The notes beneath the pieces were generated by a model, which made no database searches, was not told where the DNA came from, and worked only from the letters and a program-made list of their open reading frames with translations. Positions 1-8,779 of a stretch of DNA of 45,922 nucleotides are shown piece after piece. The DNA comes from Acinetobacter sp. WC-141 (GTDB taxonomy: Bacteria; Pseudomonadota; Gammaproteobacteria; Pseudomonadales; Moraxellaceae), in NCBI RefSeq assembly GCF_000313935.1, contig NZ_AMSS01000059.1, forward strand, positions 1 to 45,922, given 5' to 3'. The stretch's first letter is position 1. Every line of letters starts with the position of its first letter. Position numbers and translations under genes: made by a program.

Positions 1-244
1 TTATCTGACGTACAGCGTACATACTCATTTTTATACCCTGAGCTTGTAAGTATTTGGTTAATCGAATATAACCATAGCTCTGCTTTGTCTCCTCATGGGC
101 TATTTTCACCAATATCGTCTGTTGATTTCGTTGAATCGTTCTTTTGCTCACGCCTCTCTTGAGCCAATCATAAAAACATGAAACTGAAACATGAAGTAAT
201 CGAGCCATTAAGGTAATTGGAAAAGAATATCTTTTTTGTTTCAT
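1..244 (-). CDS. IS3-family transposase orfB, N-terminal part (runs off the window)
   Basis: Open for 81 codons from the ATG at 244 to the window edge. The sequence has the N-terminal HTH_21-like region seen before the DDE core of IS3 OrfB proteins, including a YGYIRLTKYL motif and a following segment that recalls the YGYRRI(T/H) signature. The catalytic DDE residues would lie outside the window. In intact IS3 elements OrfB is expressed as an OrfA-OrfB fusion by a -1 frameshift; the nonsense codon in orfA upstream should prevent that here. Confidence 0.75.
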   Translation of the reverse strand, partial: MKQKRYSFPITLMARLLHVSVSCFYDWLKRGVSKRTIQRNQQTILVKIAHEETKQSYGYIRLTKYLQAQGIKMSMYAVRQI

Positions 245-255
245 ATAGGCGTACC

Positions 256-555
256 TTACTGACTTTCTTTGGCAAAGTACGCTGCTGCCTTTTTTAAAAA
301 TTCACGTTCCATTTCAGCTATTTTGAGCTGTTGTTTGAGTTTTTTATTTTCTTCGAGTAGAGCGTTTAGATCAGGTGATTACTGTTTTGTACCTGCTAAA
401 GTTCCAGCCTTTGCTTTGGTATTCCAATTTGAAAGAGTTTGCATTGAAATGCTAAGTTGTCTGGCTGTTTCCGAGACATTGCCTTGATTGGCTTCAATTA
501 ATTTGATGGCTTCAGCTTTAAATTCTGTGGTGTAAGTCTTGTGTTTCTTGCTCAT
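256..555 (-). pseudogene. IS3-family transposase orfA, interrupted by a nonsense codon
   Basis: Starts at an ATG (555) after a good AGGAG. The protein begins MSKKHKTYTTEFKAEAIK, the usual IS3 orfA helix-turn-helix that binds the IS ends. After 58 codons there is a TAA at 379-381. The same frame then stays open for 40 more codons that encode the expected charged coiled-coil tail (EENKKLKQQL, EMEREFLKKA) before a natural stop at 256-258. The simplest reading is a point mutation of a sense codon, probably Tyr, to TAA. This copy would then make only a truncated OrfA and could not transpose without help from another copy. Confidence 0.75.
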
Positions 556-618
556 GGTAAACTCCTGATGAGTGTGTTTAGTTTACCAAGTTAAAACCTC
601 CTGTTTTTTCAGCACACA

Positions 619-666
619 TCAGTTCAGATGGCGAAGTATTTAGAGGAGTTGGGTTGTGGTGAATGA
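619..666 (+). pseudogene. hsdM: 3' remnant of hsdM (type I methyltransferase subunit)
   Basis: Immediately right of the IS end an open frame encodes about 15 residues ending MAKYLEELGCGE and stops at 664-666. It overlaps the hsdS start by 11 bp, as expected for an hsdM tail in an hsdM-hsdS operon, and the tail contains the Shine-Dalgarno AGAGGAG for hsdS. The assignment rests on position and a plausible tail rather than on a recognisable domain. The rest of hsdM has been separated by the IS3 insertion; whether it survives on the other side cannot be seen. Confidence 0.5.
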
Positions 667-1954
667 TACATCTAACTTCATTTCAGGTTTTGGAATTATT
701 CCAAATGATTGGTCTTGTAAAACTGCCAATGAAATTTGCACAAAAATTTCTAAAGGGACTACTCCGCCTAAATCAGAGATTTCTAATGAAGGTAAAATTC
801 CTTTTTTACGAGTTAATAATTTAACTTTTTATGGTCGTTTAGCACTAGATTCTGATTTCATATTTGTATCAAAACAGTCTCACGAAAATTTTCTATCGCG
901 TTCAATGGCATTTCCTAATGATATTTTGATGAATATCGTAGGTCCTCCTTTAGGGAAAACAGCTCTACTTGATGACAGCTATCCTGAATATAATATGAAT
1001 CAGGCGATTGTATTTTACCGGCTACAAAAAAATCTTGTTGATAGTAAATATTTTCTAGAGTTTTTAAATAGTTTTAAAGCTCAACAATGGTTACAGTCTA
1101 GATCTAAAAAGACTTCTGGTCAGCAGAATTTAACTATTGAGATATGTAAAGATTTACCAATTATTTTGCCACCATTAGTTGAGCAAAAGAAAATCGCCCA
1201 AATCCTTTCAACTTGGGATCAAACGATTTCAGCGACTGAAAAACTACTTAAGAATAGTCAAGAGCAGAAAAAAGCATTAATGCAACAGTTGCTGACGGGT
1301 AAGAAGCGTTTGCTTGATGAAGCTGGAGTGAGTTTTAGTGAAGAGTGGAAAGAATATCCACTGGGGAATCTAGGTAATACTTTTACAGGGCTGACGGGTA
1401 AAACTAAAGAGGATTTTGGAAGTGGTGTTCCATACATTACTTACATGAATATCTTTAAAAACAACCGAATTGATATTAATCAAGTCGATTATGTGATTGT
1501 TACAGAAGATGAAAATCAGAACTCTGTACGCTATGGGGATATATTTTTTACAACATCTTCTGAAACTGCTGAGGAAGTTGGTATGTCATCAGTTCTATTG
1601 GAAGAAGTGGAAAGACTATATCTTAATTCCTTTTGTTTTGGTTTTAGATTAAATAATTTTAAAATTTTACTTCCTCAGTTTGCAGCTTATATTCTGCGTA
1701 GCAGCAATATTAGAAAGCAAATATCGATTCTTGGGCAAGGAGCAACACGTTACAACTTGTCGAAAAATCAATTAATGAAGTTAATATTAAAATTGCCAAC
1801 GATTGCAGAGCAGAAAAAGATTGCCGAAATTCTAACGCTTTCAGATCAAGAAATTGATACCTTGCAGAAAAAACTTGATCGGTTAAAGCAAGAGAAAAAA
1901 GCACTCATGCAACAACTTTTGACAGGTAAAAAACGTGTCAAGGTGGCTGCTTAA
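656..1954 (+). CDS. hsdS: Type I restriction-modification specificity subunit HsdS
   Basis: Recognises the DNA target for the HsdM/HsdR complex. The 432-residue protein has the classic layout of two target-recognition domains, each followed by a conserved helical spacer. TRD1 spans about residues 15-175 and is followed by EQKKIAQILSTWDQTI and KKALMQQLLTGKKRL; TRD2 spans about 225-380 and is followed by EQKKIAEILTLSDQEID and KKALMQQLLTGKKRV. The two spacers are also near-repeats in DNA (1189-1310 and 1808-1935), the substrate for TRD shuffling known in this family. The GTG at 656 is chosen because AGAGGAG ends 7 bp upstream. The stop overlaps the next ATG (TAATG), so the downstream nuclease gene is probably translationally coupled. 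Confidence 0.93.
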   Translation: MVNDTSNFISGFGIIPNDWSCKTANEICTKISKGTTPPKSEISNEGKIPFLRVNNLTFYGRLALDSDFIFVSKQSHENFLSRSMAFPNDILMNIVGPPLGKTALLDDSYPEYNMNQAIVFYRLQKNLVDSKYFLEFLNSFKAQQWLQSRSKKTSGQQNLTIEICKDLPIILPPLVEQKKIAQILSTWDQTISATEKLLKNSQEQKKALMQQLLTGKKRLLDEAGVSFSEEWKEYPLGNLGNTFTGLTGKTKEDFGSGVPYITYMNIFKNNRIDINQVDYVIVTEDENQNSVRYGDIFFTTSSETAEEVGMSSVLLEEVERLYLNSFCFGFRLNNFKILLPQFAAYILRSSNIRKQISILGQGATRYNLSKNQLMKLILKLPTIAEQKKIAEILTLSDQEIDTLQKKLDRLKQEKKALMQQLLTGKKRVKVAA

Positions 1955-2907
1955 TGATGCAAATGATGCCTAGCTATTACCGCATTATGGCGGGTGCGAA
2001 GTCTGTATTTGCTCAAGAGTTTCTAGAGGGCGGCTTTATTGCCGCCAACTGGAACATTGACCAAGACTTAACCCATGACTTACCTGATGATTGGCGTGAG
2101 TTTAATCATCGTTTTATTCCTGTCTATCTTGAAGCCTTACCTGATAAAACCAAAATTTCAGCAGGCTTAGCCTGTGGCATGTTACACACCATCTGCAAAG
2201 GGATTAAACAGGGAGACATCATCCTTACACCTCGTGGGGATGGTCATTATCTCGTGGGTAAAGTCATATCAGACTATTACTACGTGCCTTCAGGTGAGTT
2301 AAGCCATCGCAGAAAAGTCGAATGGTTTGAACAGACTTTGCCTAGAGAACTGATGTCTCAGGAGCTTAAAAACTCATCAGGATCAGCAGGTGCAGTTTGT
2401 AATATCACGAAGTATGCAGAAGAGCTTAAAACGCTTATTGATGGTAAAGAAACGGTTGAGCATCTCGAGCCTGATGAAGTAGTCGAAGACCCGACAGCTT
2501 TTGCTTTAGAAAAGCATTTGGAGCATTTTCTTGTTGAAAATTGGTCTAAAACTGAGTTGGGTGCAACATACGACATTTATACCGAAGAAGGTCAATTGGT
2601 CGGTCAGCAGTATCCATCGGATACAGGTCCTATCGATATCTTGGCAATCAGTAAGGATAAAAAGACCTTACTTGTGGTTGAGCTAAAGCGTGGTCGTGCA
2701 AGTGATCGAGTGGTGGGGCAAATCCAGCGCTATATGGGCTATGTCAAGGATGAGTTGGCTGAAGCGGACCAACAGGTGAAAGGCGTCATCATTGCACTAG
2801 AAGATGACTTACGAATTCGTCGTGCTTTGAGTGTGGCTCAGAATATTGAGTTTTATCGTTATCAGTTGAGTTTTAAGCTGATCAAGGGTGGAAATATTAA
2901 TAATTAA
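1954..2907 (+). CDS. PD-(D/E)xK nuclease-domain protein (NucS/DUF91-like C-terminus)
   Basis: 317 residues. The N-terminal 120 residues (GDIILTPRGDGHYLVGKV) resemble the small beta-barrel or EVE-like sensing domains found in restriction system proteins; this part is tentative. The C-terminal half has a clear PD-(D/E)xK core: Asp in GPIDILAI, then LLVVELKRG with the E-x-K pair, then QIQRYMGYV matching the QxxxY motif of RecB/NucS-type nucleases. It starts within the hsdS stop codon, so it belongs to the R-M operon, yet it is not a standard type I subunit. Likely a DNA-cleaving or DNA-sensing accessory of the defence locus. Several ATGs cluster at the start (1954, 1957, 1966); the first is used. 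Confidence 0.8.
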   Translation: MMQMMPSYYRIMAGAKSVFAQEFLEGGFIAANWNIDQDLTHDLPDDWREFNHRFIPVYLEALPDKTKISAGLACGMLHTICKGIKQGDIILTPRGDGHYLVGKVISDYYYVPSGELSHRRKVEWFEQTLPRELMSQELKNSSGSAGAVCNITKYAEELKTLIDGKETVEHLEPDEVVEDPTAFALEKHLEHFLVENWSKTELGATYDIYTEEGQLVGQQYPSDTGPIDILAISKDKKTLLVVELKRGRASDRVVGQIQRYMGYVKDELAEADQQVKGVIIALEDDLRIRRALSVAQNIEFYRYQLSFKLIKGGNINN

Positions 2908-2999
2908 ATCAGGTGCTTGATTATTTTATTAAATAAATAAACCTGTAGTTAGATGCTGGATATGTAATATTAAATTTTAATTAAATCAGAGGGTTGTTA

Positions 3000-4349
3000 A
3001 TGTTAGATGTATGGGAAAGTCGTCGTGAAGAAAATAAACGTAGAGACAATGATAAGCGTACGGAGTGGGAGCGAGATTATGCTCGTTTAATTCATTCAGC
3101 AGCCTTTAGACGCTTGCAATCAAAAACTCAGGTTCTAGGATTGGGAGAGAGTGACTTTTATCGTACCCGCCTGACCCATTCAATGGAAGTTGCTCAAATT
3201 GGAACAGGTATTTTGCGAAGTTTAAAAGCAAAATATAAAAATCAAGATCAGGAAATTTATGATGTTTTGCCAGATGAAGCTTTAATGAATGCGATTTGCT
3301 TAGCTCATGATATTGGTCATCCACCTTTTGGTCACGGTGGTGAAGTCGCTCTAAACATTCGTATGCGTGAACATGGTGGTTTTGAAGGAAATGGGCAAAC
3401 ATTAAGAATTCTCACGCAATTAGACAAGTACACTGAGAATTATGGCTTAAATCCAACCCGTCGTTTGCTATTAGGGGTACTAAAATATCCATCCTCTTAT
3501 ACAGCAACAGTACAAGAAAGTGCCTATGGGGAGCTCAAATCTCCACGTTGGTTATCTGAGTCTAAAAAACAGAAACCTCCTAAATGTTATTTAGATACCG
3601 AAGATAAAGTTGTAGATTGGATTCTTGAACCTCTAAATTCAAACATAATTGAGTTTACTAAATTAGAACCACATAAATCAGGTCATTTGAAACCAGCCAA
3701 CAAAGCTTTGGATACATCTATTATGGAGCTTGCTGATGATATTTCATACAGCTTACATGACTTGGAAGATGCTATTTCTTTAGGAATGATCACTCGTACA
3801 GATTGGGAAGATCATAATCAAGCTCAAGAAAAGGATAGTAATGTTCTTAAAGAAGAACGTTTTAATAGTTGTGGATTTAATAGCATTACTATAGCCGAGA
3901 AGCTGTTTTCAAAAGAAAGCTATCAACGTAAGGATCAAATCGGGGATTTAGTCAATTTCTTTATTACAAATATTGAGGTGAAAACTTCGGCTATTTCATC
4001 TGCATCTTGTAATTTGATTAAATGGAATGCAGTGTTAAATAAAGAGCACAGATTACTTTTAGATCATATTTTTGAATTAGTGGAAAACAAAGTAATTAAA
4101 AGTACCAATGTTCAACAGCTTGAGTTTAAAGGGCAAAAATTAGTTATGGAGTTGTTTGATACACTGGCTTCTGATCCCAAAAGACTTCTGCCAAGTTCAA
4201 CATTATCTCGTTATGAGCGACAAGATTCAGATTCTAAAAGAATGAGAGTTATTTGTGATTATGTTTCTGGAATGACAGATGATTATGCGACTCGTTTGTA
4301 TGAGAAGTTACATTCTCCATATAAAGGATCAATATTCGATAGACTTTGA
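3000..4349 (+). CDS. dgt: dGTPase-like HD-domain triphosphohydrolase
   Basis: About 450 residues. It matches deoxyguanosine triphosphate triphosphohydrolases, which cleave dGTP to deoxyguanosine and tripolyphosphate. The HD metal site is complete: His in RLTHSMEVAQ, His-Asp in CLAHDIGHPPFGHGGE, and Asp in LADDISYSLHDLED. The N-terminal RRDNDKRTEWERDYARLIHS and FRRLQSKTQVLG segments are typical. ATG at 3000 is preferred over the in-frame TTG at 2994 because AGAGGG lies 6 bp upstream. It sits between the nuclease gene and hsdR on the same strand. Dgt homologues are known to act as anti-phage effectors by depleting dGTP, and the placement in an R-M operon fits defence rather than housekeeping; that role is inference. 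Confidence 0.88.
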   Translation: MLDVWESRREENKRRDNDKRTEWERDYARLIHSAAFRRLQSKTQVLGLGESDFYRTRLTHSMEVAQIGTGILRSLKAKYKNQDQEIYDVLPDEALMNAICLAHDIGHPPFGHGGEVALNIRMREHGGFEGNGQTLRILTQLDKYTENYGLNPTRRLLLGVLKYPSSYTATVQESAYGELKSPRWLSESKKQKPPKCYLDTEDKVVDWILEPLNSNIIEFTKLEPHKSGHLKPANKALDTSIMELADDISYSLHDLEDAISLGMITRTDWEDHNQAQEKDSNVLKEERFNSCGFNSITIAEKLFSKESYQRKDQIGDLVNFFITNIEVKTSAISSASCNLIKWNAVLNKEHRLLLDHIFELVENKVIKSTNVQQLEFKGQKLVMELFDTLASDPKRLLPSSTLSRYERQDSDSKRMRVICDYVSGMTDDYATRLYEKLHSPYKGSIFDRL

Positions 4350-4414
4350 TTTTTAGAGTTTTGAAACATATTTAACTATCACAGTACATGTGAAACTAAA
4401 GCAAGAGCAAAAGA

Positions 4415-7400
4415 ATGAATCAACTTTACACGCCAAAATTTCAAGAAGAATACAGTGCAAAGCTTCCAGCTTTGACTCTACTGAGTAATTTGGGGTGGTC
4501 ATTCTTATCCCCATCACAGGCACTCGTTGCCCGTGATGGAAAACAAGACCAAGTTGTCTTACGTCAAATTTTACGTAAAGAGCTCTCTAAGCGTACTTTT
4601 CCATTCGCAGGCAAAGAATATCCACTATCGCCAAAATCAGTTGATAACTTAATTGCCGAAATCTGTAGCCCTGCCTTGAATGAGGGCTTACTAACTGCCA
4701 ACGAAAAAATGTATAACCATTTATTCTACGGCATTCCTGTAACTGAATTTGTGAATGGAAAAAAAGTCAGTCCTACGATCCCATTGATTGATTGGTATAA
4801 CATCCATAATAACGACTTTTCATATACTGAAGAATTTGCTGTCACACGCTCAGGTGGCGTAGACATACGTAGACCCGATATCATTTGTTTTGTAAATGGT
4901 ATTCCCTTAGTTGTGATTGAAGCAAAACGCCCTGATAGCCAAGCCAATAAAGGTCCAACGATTAATGAAGGAATTTCTCAGTCTCTTCGTAATCAGCGTC
5001 CTGATGAAATTCCCCATCTGTTTGCGTATAGCCAACTTCTTCTTTCAATCAATGGACATGAAGGGCGTTACGGCACATGTAATACGCCTGCAAAATTCTG
5101 GGCAGCATGGCGAGAAGAAGATATTTCTGATACAGAAATGTATGCACTTAAGAATAAGAAATTAAGTGCTTCACAAAAACAGAGCCTATTTTCTTATCGT
5201 CCAGTCGATGACTTAACTTGGTATGAAAATTTAATTTCAGGTGGAGACTTAGCTGTTACAGGTCAAGATCAACTGCTGATCAGTCTATTAAAGCCTGAAC
5301 GACTACTTGAAATAGTTCGCCTATATACACTTTTCGACAAGAAAGCAGGAAAAATTGTTGCTCGTTATCAGCAAATCTTTGGTATCAAACGACTCATTGA
5401 GCGTATTAGTACGAAGAACAGTAAAGGTGGTCGTGAAGGTGGTGTCATTTGGCATACAACGGGCTCAGGTAAGTCTTTTACCATGGTCTTTCTCAGTAAA
5501 GCCTTGATCTTGCATGAAGCTTTAAAACAATGCCGTATCTTGGTTGTCACAGACCGTGTCGATTTGGAAGATCAACTTAGTAAAACCTTTGTATCAGGTG
5601 GTGAACTGGCAGGAAAAAGAGATAAGCTAAATGCTATGGCGACTTCAGGTAAACGCTTAGCTGAACAAATTGGCAAAGGTACAGAGCGAATCATGTTCTC
5701 TTTGATTCAGAAATTTAACTCTGCAACCAAACTTCCTGAATGTGTTAATACAAGTTCAGACTTCATTGTCCTGATTGATGAGGGACATCGAAGTCAAGGT
5801 GGTGAAAACCATGTGCGTATGAAACTAGCACTTCCAAATGCTGCATTCGTAGCATTTACAGGTACGCCATTGCTTAAAGATGAAAAGACCATTAACAAGT
5901 TCGGACCTATTGTTCATGCTTATACCATGCAGAGAGCGGTAGAAGATAAAACTGTAACACCTTTGCTCTATGAAGAACGAATCCCTGATTTAGACGTAAA
6001 TGAACGTGCGATTGATACGTGGTTTGAACGGATTACAGAAGGTTTAAACGATCAGCAAAAAGCAGACTTAAAACGTAAGTTTGCGAGAAAAGGTGAGATT
6101 TATACTGCGGATGATCGTATTCGCCTGATTGCGTTAGATATTGCTAATCACTTTGTTAAAAATATTGATGATGGTTTAAAAGGACAGCTTGCTTGCGATA
6201 GCAAGGCTTCAGCGATTAAGTATAAAAAGTACTTGGATGAAGCTGGCTTGTTTGAGTCTGCTGTGGTGATGAGCCCACCTGATAGTCGTGAAGGGAATAC
6301 TGATGTCGATGAATCGACTACCCCAGAAGTGACTCAATGGTGGAAGGACAATGTAGGAACTCAGGATGAGCAAGCCTATACTAAAAAAGTGATTGAGCGT
6401 TTCGAAAAAGATGATTCTCTCAAATTACTGATTGTAGTGGATAAGCTCTTAACAGGTTTTGATGAACCTAAAAATGCTGTTCTTTATATTGATAAAAATT
6501 TAAAACAGCACAACCTGATTCAAGCAATTGCTCGTGTAAACCGACTTCATCCAATGAAAAAGTTTGGTTTATTGATCGACTATCGAGGTATTTTAAAAGA
6601 ATTGGACGCCACAATTCTTGATTATCAAGATCTCGCTGCCCGTACCCAAGGTGGCTATGATATCAATGATCTTACAGGTTTATATACGCAAATGAGTTCC
6701 GAATATAAGCGTCTACCTCGTTTGTATAAAGCACTTTGGGCAATTTTTGATGATGTTAAAAATAAAAATGATCTAGAGCAGTTGCGTCAAATTTTAGTCC
6801 CTCGTATTGAAGAACGTGAGGGTGAGTTGGTCGATATTCACTTGAAAGTTCGTGATGATTTCTATGAAGCACTCACAGAATTCGCAAGTTGTTTAAAAGT
6901 TGCGTTGCAGTCAGCAACCTTCTTTGAAGATAAAAGCTTTACTGATGCAGATCGTCAGCACTATAAGGAAACAGTCAAACTATTTACAAGCTTACGTCAG
7001 ATTGTGAAACGAGATGCTGGAGAAACAGTTGACTATGATCAGTATGCTGAACAAGTCAAAAAACTTCTTGATAAACATGTTGTGGGTATTGAGGTAAAAG
7101 ACCCTGATGGAGTCTATGAAGTCGGCAAGATGGGTAAAATAGCTCAGCCTGAAGATTGGAGTGAAGAGAAAACACGTAATGAAACGGATATCATCAAAAC
7201 ACGTGTAACGAAGATGATTGAGCAAGAGTTACGTGATGACCCCTATGCTCAGGAGGCTTTTTCTAAGTTGTTACGTCAAGTCATCGAAGAAGCTGAGAAA
7301 GAGTTCGATCACCCTTTGAAGCAACACATGCTTTTTAGAGAATTTGAAGAACAAGTTGAAGCTCGTCGTTTAGATGAAATTCCTGATGTGTTCAGTGGTA

Positions 7401-7699
7401 ATAAGCATGCTCAAGCTTATTATGGTGTCTTCAAAAAACTCTTGCCTGATGCATTCTCGATAACAGATCAACAGAATCAAAATAAGTGGATTCAACTAGC
7501 TTTTGAGGTTGATACTTCTGTCATGAGCTCTGTAGCTGAAAACTCAATTAATCCACAAAATATTGAAGCGGATATCCGTAAAAAACTATTACCTCAGATG
7601 TTCCGTGAATGTAAATCAATTGGTAGTGGTATGGATCAAGCCAAAAAAATCGTGGAAATGATCGTACAAATTACTCGGGTCGGTTTAAATGGGCTCTAG
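4415..7699 (+). CDS. hsdR: Type I restriction endonuclease subunit HsdR
   Basis: 1094 residues. An N-terminal HSDR_N nuclease domain carries RPDIICFVNGIPLVVIEAKR, i.e. the D...ExK active site. It is followed by a superfamily 2 translocase with Walker A HTTGSGKS (near residue 350), motif II LIDEGHRS in place of the usual DEAH/DECH, FTGTPL (motif III) and later QAIARVNR (motif VI). The long C-terminal helical region is the usual HsdM/HsdS-binding part. HsdR cleaves unmodified DNA after ATP-driven translocation and needs HsdM and HsdS, so the loss of the hsdM upstream region next to the IS raises the question of how modification is supplied. Ends 2 bp before the metallopeptidase gene start. Confidence 0.95.
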   Translation: MNQLYTPKFQEEYSAKLPALTLLSNLGWSFLSPSQALVARDGKQDQVVLRQILRKELSKRTFPFAGKEYPLSPKSVDNLIAEICSPALNEGLLTANEKMYNHLFYGIPVTEFVNGKKVSPTIPLIDWYNIHNNDFSYTEEFAVTRSGGVDIRRPDIICFVNGIPLVVIEAKRPDSQANKGPTINEGISQSLRNQRPDEIPHLFAYSQLLLSINGHEGRYGTCNTPAKFWAAWREEDISDTEMYALKNKKLSASQKQSLFSYRPVDDLTWYENLISGGDLAVTGQDQLLISLLKPERLLEIVRLYTLFDKKAGKIVARYQQIFGIKRLIERISTKNSKGGREGGVIWHTTGSGKSFTMVFLSKALILHEALKQCRILVVTDRVDLEDQLSKTFVSGGELAGKRDKLNAMATSGKRLAEQIGKGTERIMFSLIQKFNSATKLPECVNTSSDFIVLIDEGHRSQGGENHVRMKLALPNAAFVAFTGTPLLKDEKTINKFGPIVHAYTMQRAVEDKTVTPLLYEERIPDLDVNERAIDTWFERITEGLNDQQKADLKRKFARKGEIYTADDRIRLIALDIANHFVKNIDDGLKGQLACDSKASAIKYKKYLDEAGLFESAVVMSPPDSREGNTDVDESTTPEVTQWWKDNVGTQDEQAYTKKVIERFEKDDSLKLLIVVDKLLTGFDEPKNAVLYIDKNLKQHNLIQAIARVNRLHPMKKFGLLIDYRGILKELDATILDYQDLAARTQGGYDINDLTGLYTQMSSEYKRLPRLYKALWAIFDDVKNKNDLEQLRQILVPRIEEREGELVDIHLKVRDDFYEALTEFASCLKVALQSATFFEDKSFTDADRQHYKETVKLFTSLRQIVKRDAGETVDYDQYAEQVKKLLDKHVVGIEVKDPDGVYEVGKMGKIAQPEDWSEEKTRNETDIIKTRVTKMIEQELRDDPYAQEAFSKLLRQVIEEAEKEFDHPLKQHMLFREFEEQVEARRLDEIPDVFSGNKHAQAYYGVFKKLLPDAFSITDQQNQNKWIQLAFEVDTSVMSSVAENSINPQNIEADIRKKLLPQMFRECKSIGSGMDQAKKIVEMIVQITRVGLNGL

Positions 7700-7700
7700 G

Positions 7701-8441
7701 ATGAATACGCTGCCAGAGAGAAAGTTAAGCATTGTTTATGGTGATGAGGTTATTGATTTTGGTGTGCTTGAAAGTCCTAGGCGTACTCAAAAGATACTGA
7801 TTAAAGTCTATGCTGATTGTCGGGTGGTTGTATCAACACCGTTAAATGCAGATGATAAAACAATCATTGAAGCGGTAAAGCAGCGTAGTCGTTGGATCTA
7901 TAAACAATTACGAGAGTTCCGTGAACAAAGTAGATTTATCACGCCTCGCAAATATAAAAGTGGTGAAAGCCACTTTTATTTGGGTAAACAATATCAATTG
8001 AAAGTGATTCATGATGATACCAAGCCAAAAGGTGCAAAACTTCTGAGAGGAAGATTGGAAGTAAACACCTTGGATATGGGTCTTGAAAGTATTAAATCTT
8101 ATTTAAATGAATGGTATAGAACCCGAGCAAAAGTCATATTCGAAGCACGTTTGCAACATATTCTAGAACAAGCTTTATGGGTTGAAAATTACCCTGATAT
8201 TCGTTTGATGACCATGCGAACACAGTGGGGAAACTGCTCCCCATCAGGTGTACTTACGCTCAATCCTCATCTAGTTAAAGCGCCTACAATCTGCATTGAT
8301 TATGTGATTCTGCATGAACTTTGTCATTTGGTTGAACATAATCATAGTGAGCGTTTCTACCAACTATTGAATCAAGTTATGCCTGATTGGGCGAAAATAA
8401 AAAATCAATTAGATATGATGGCGAATAAGTTAATAAATTGA
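7701..8441 (+). CDS. YgjP/SprT-like zinc metallopeptidase
   Basis: About 246 residues with the YgjP (DUF45) family signature. The zinc site HELCHLVEHNHSERFY gives HExxH plus the third histidine/glutamate region, preceded by MRTQWGNCSPSG and a conserved Trp/Tyr-rich helix. Enzymes of this family are commonly the last gene of type I R-M operons; their role there is not established. ATG at 7701 follows the hsdR stop by one base. An upstream in-frame ATG at 7689, overlapping hsdR, is possible. Last gene of the operon on this strand. Confidence 0.88.
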   Translation: MNTLPERKLSIVYGDEVIDFGVLESPRRTQKILIKVYADCRVVVSTPLNADDKTIIEAVKQRSRWIYKQLREFREQSRFITPRKYKSGESHFYLGKQYQLKVIHDDTKPKGAKLLRGRLEVNTLDMGLESIKSYLNEWYRTRAKVIFEARLQHILEQALWVENYPDIRLMTMRTQWGNCSPSGVLTLNPHLVKAPTICIDYVILHELCHLVEHNHSERFYQLLNQVMPDWAKIKNQLDMMANKLIN

Positions 8442-8486
8442 TTAAGATTTTTGTTTTTCGACAAGAGTTAAGAAAGGTTCTCTAAT

Positions 8487-8705
8487 TTATTTAAGGAACT
8501 CATCAATATTAGAATTTAAGCACTCTAGCCAATCCATTAATTCAAGAATATCGATTCTTCGATCCAAATTCTCTATTTTTGCTACATATGACTGTGGCTT
8601 TTTTAAGCGTGAGGCAAGCTCTACCTGAGTAACTTCTTTTAACTCACGTATTCGAATAAGTTTATCAATTAGCTGTTTATAGCGAGGATCATGTATTGAG
8701 CTCAT
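8487..8705 (-). CDS. XRE-family helix-turn-helix regulator
   Basis: 72 residues, almost all a lambda-repressor-like HTH: ELKEVTQVELASRLKKPQSY followed by VAKIENLDRRIDILELMDW. Small stand-alone regulators of this type usually control themselves and a neighbour. It converges on the R-M operon and diverges from the gene at 8780, with a perfect 10-bp-arm palindrome between the two starts. It may be a controller of the defence locus or of the adjacent unknown gene; only the DNA-binding fold is clear. Confidence 0.8.
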   Translation of the reverse strand: MSSIHDPRYKQLIDKLIRIRELKEVTQVELASRLKKPQSYVAKIENLDRRIDILELMDWLECLNSNIDEFLK

Positions 8706-8731
8706 AGCTCGACATGTTGTACTATTCTTTT

Positions 8732-8754
8732 AAATATCCCAAAATGGGATATTT
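8732..8754. promoter_or_regulatory. Perfect palindromic operator between divergent genes
   Basis: AAATATCCCA - AAA - TGGGATATTT: two 10-bp arms without mismatch around a 3-bp centre. It lies 27 bp upstream of the XRE gene start and 26 bp upstream of the ATG at 8780, the expected place for a dimeric XRE repressor site controlling both genes. Binding is inferred. Confidence 0.65.
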
Positions 8755-8779
8755 TAGGTTTTGGAGATGTTGTTTAGAT

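Larger units (their letters stand above)
1..618 (-). mobile_element. IS3-family insertion sequence, partial copy cut by the window edge
   Basis: The element runs leftwards. Its outer terminus at 618 reads (minus strand) TGTGTGCTGAAAAAACAGG, identical to the terminus at 45742 of the copy on the other side of the window, and both have their first ORF 63 bp inside the end. It contains an orfA (HTH plus coiled-coil segment) and the start of orfB, the IS3 two-ORF layout. The other end lies outside the window, so length and target duplication cannot be measured. The insertion point falls inside the 3' end of a type I methylase gene. I do not recognise the ISfinder name. Confidence 0.85.
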
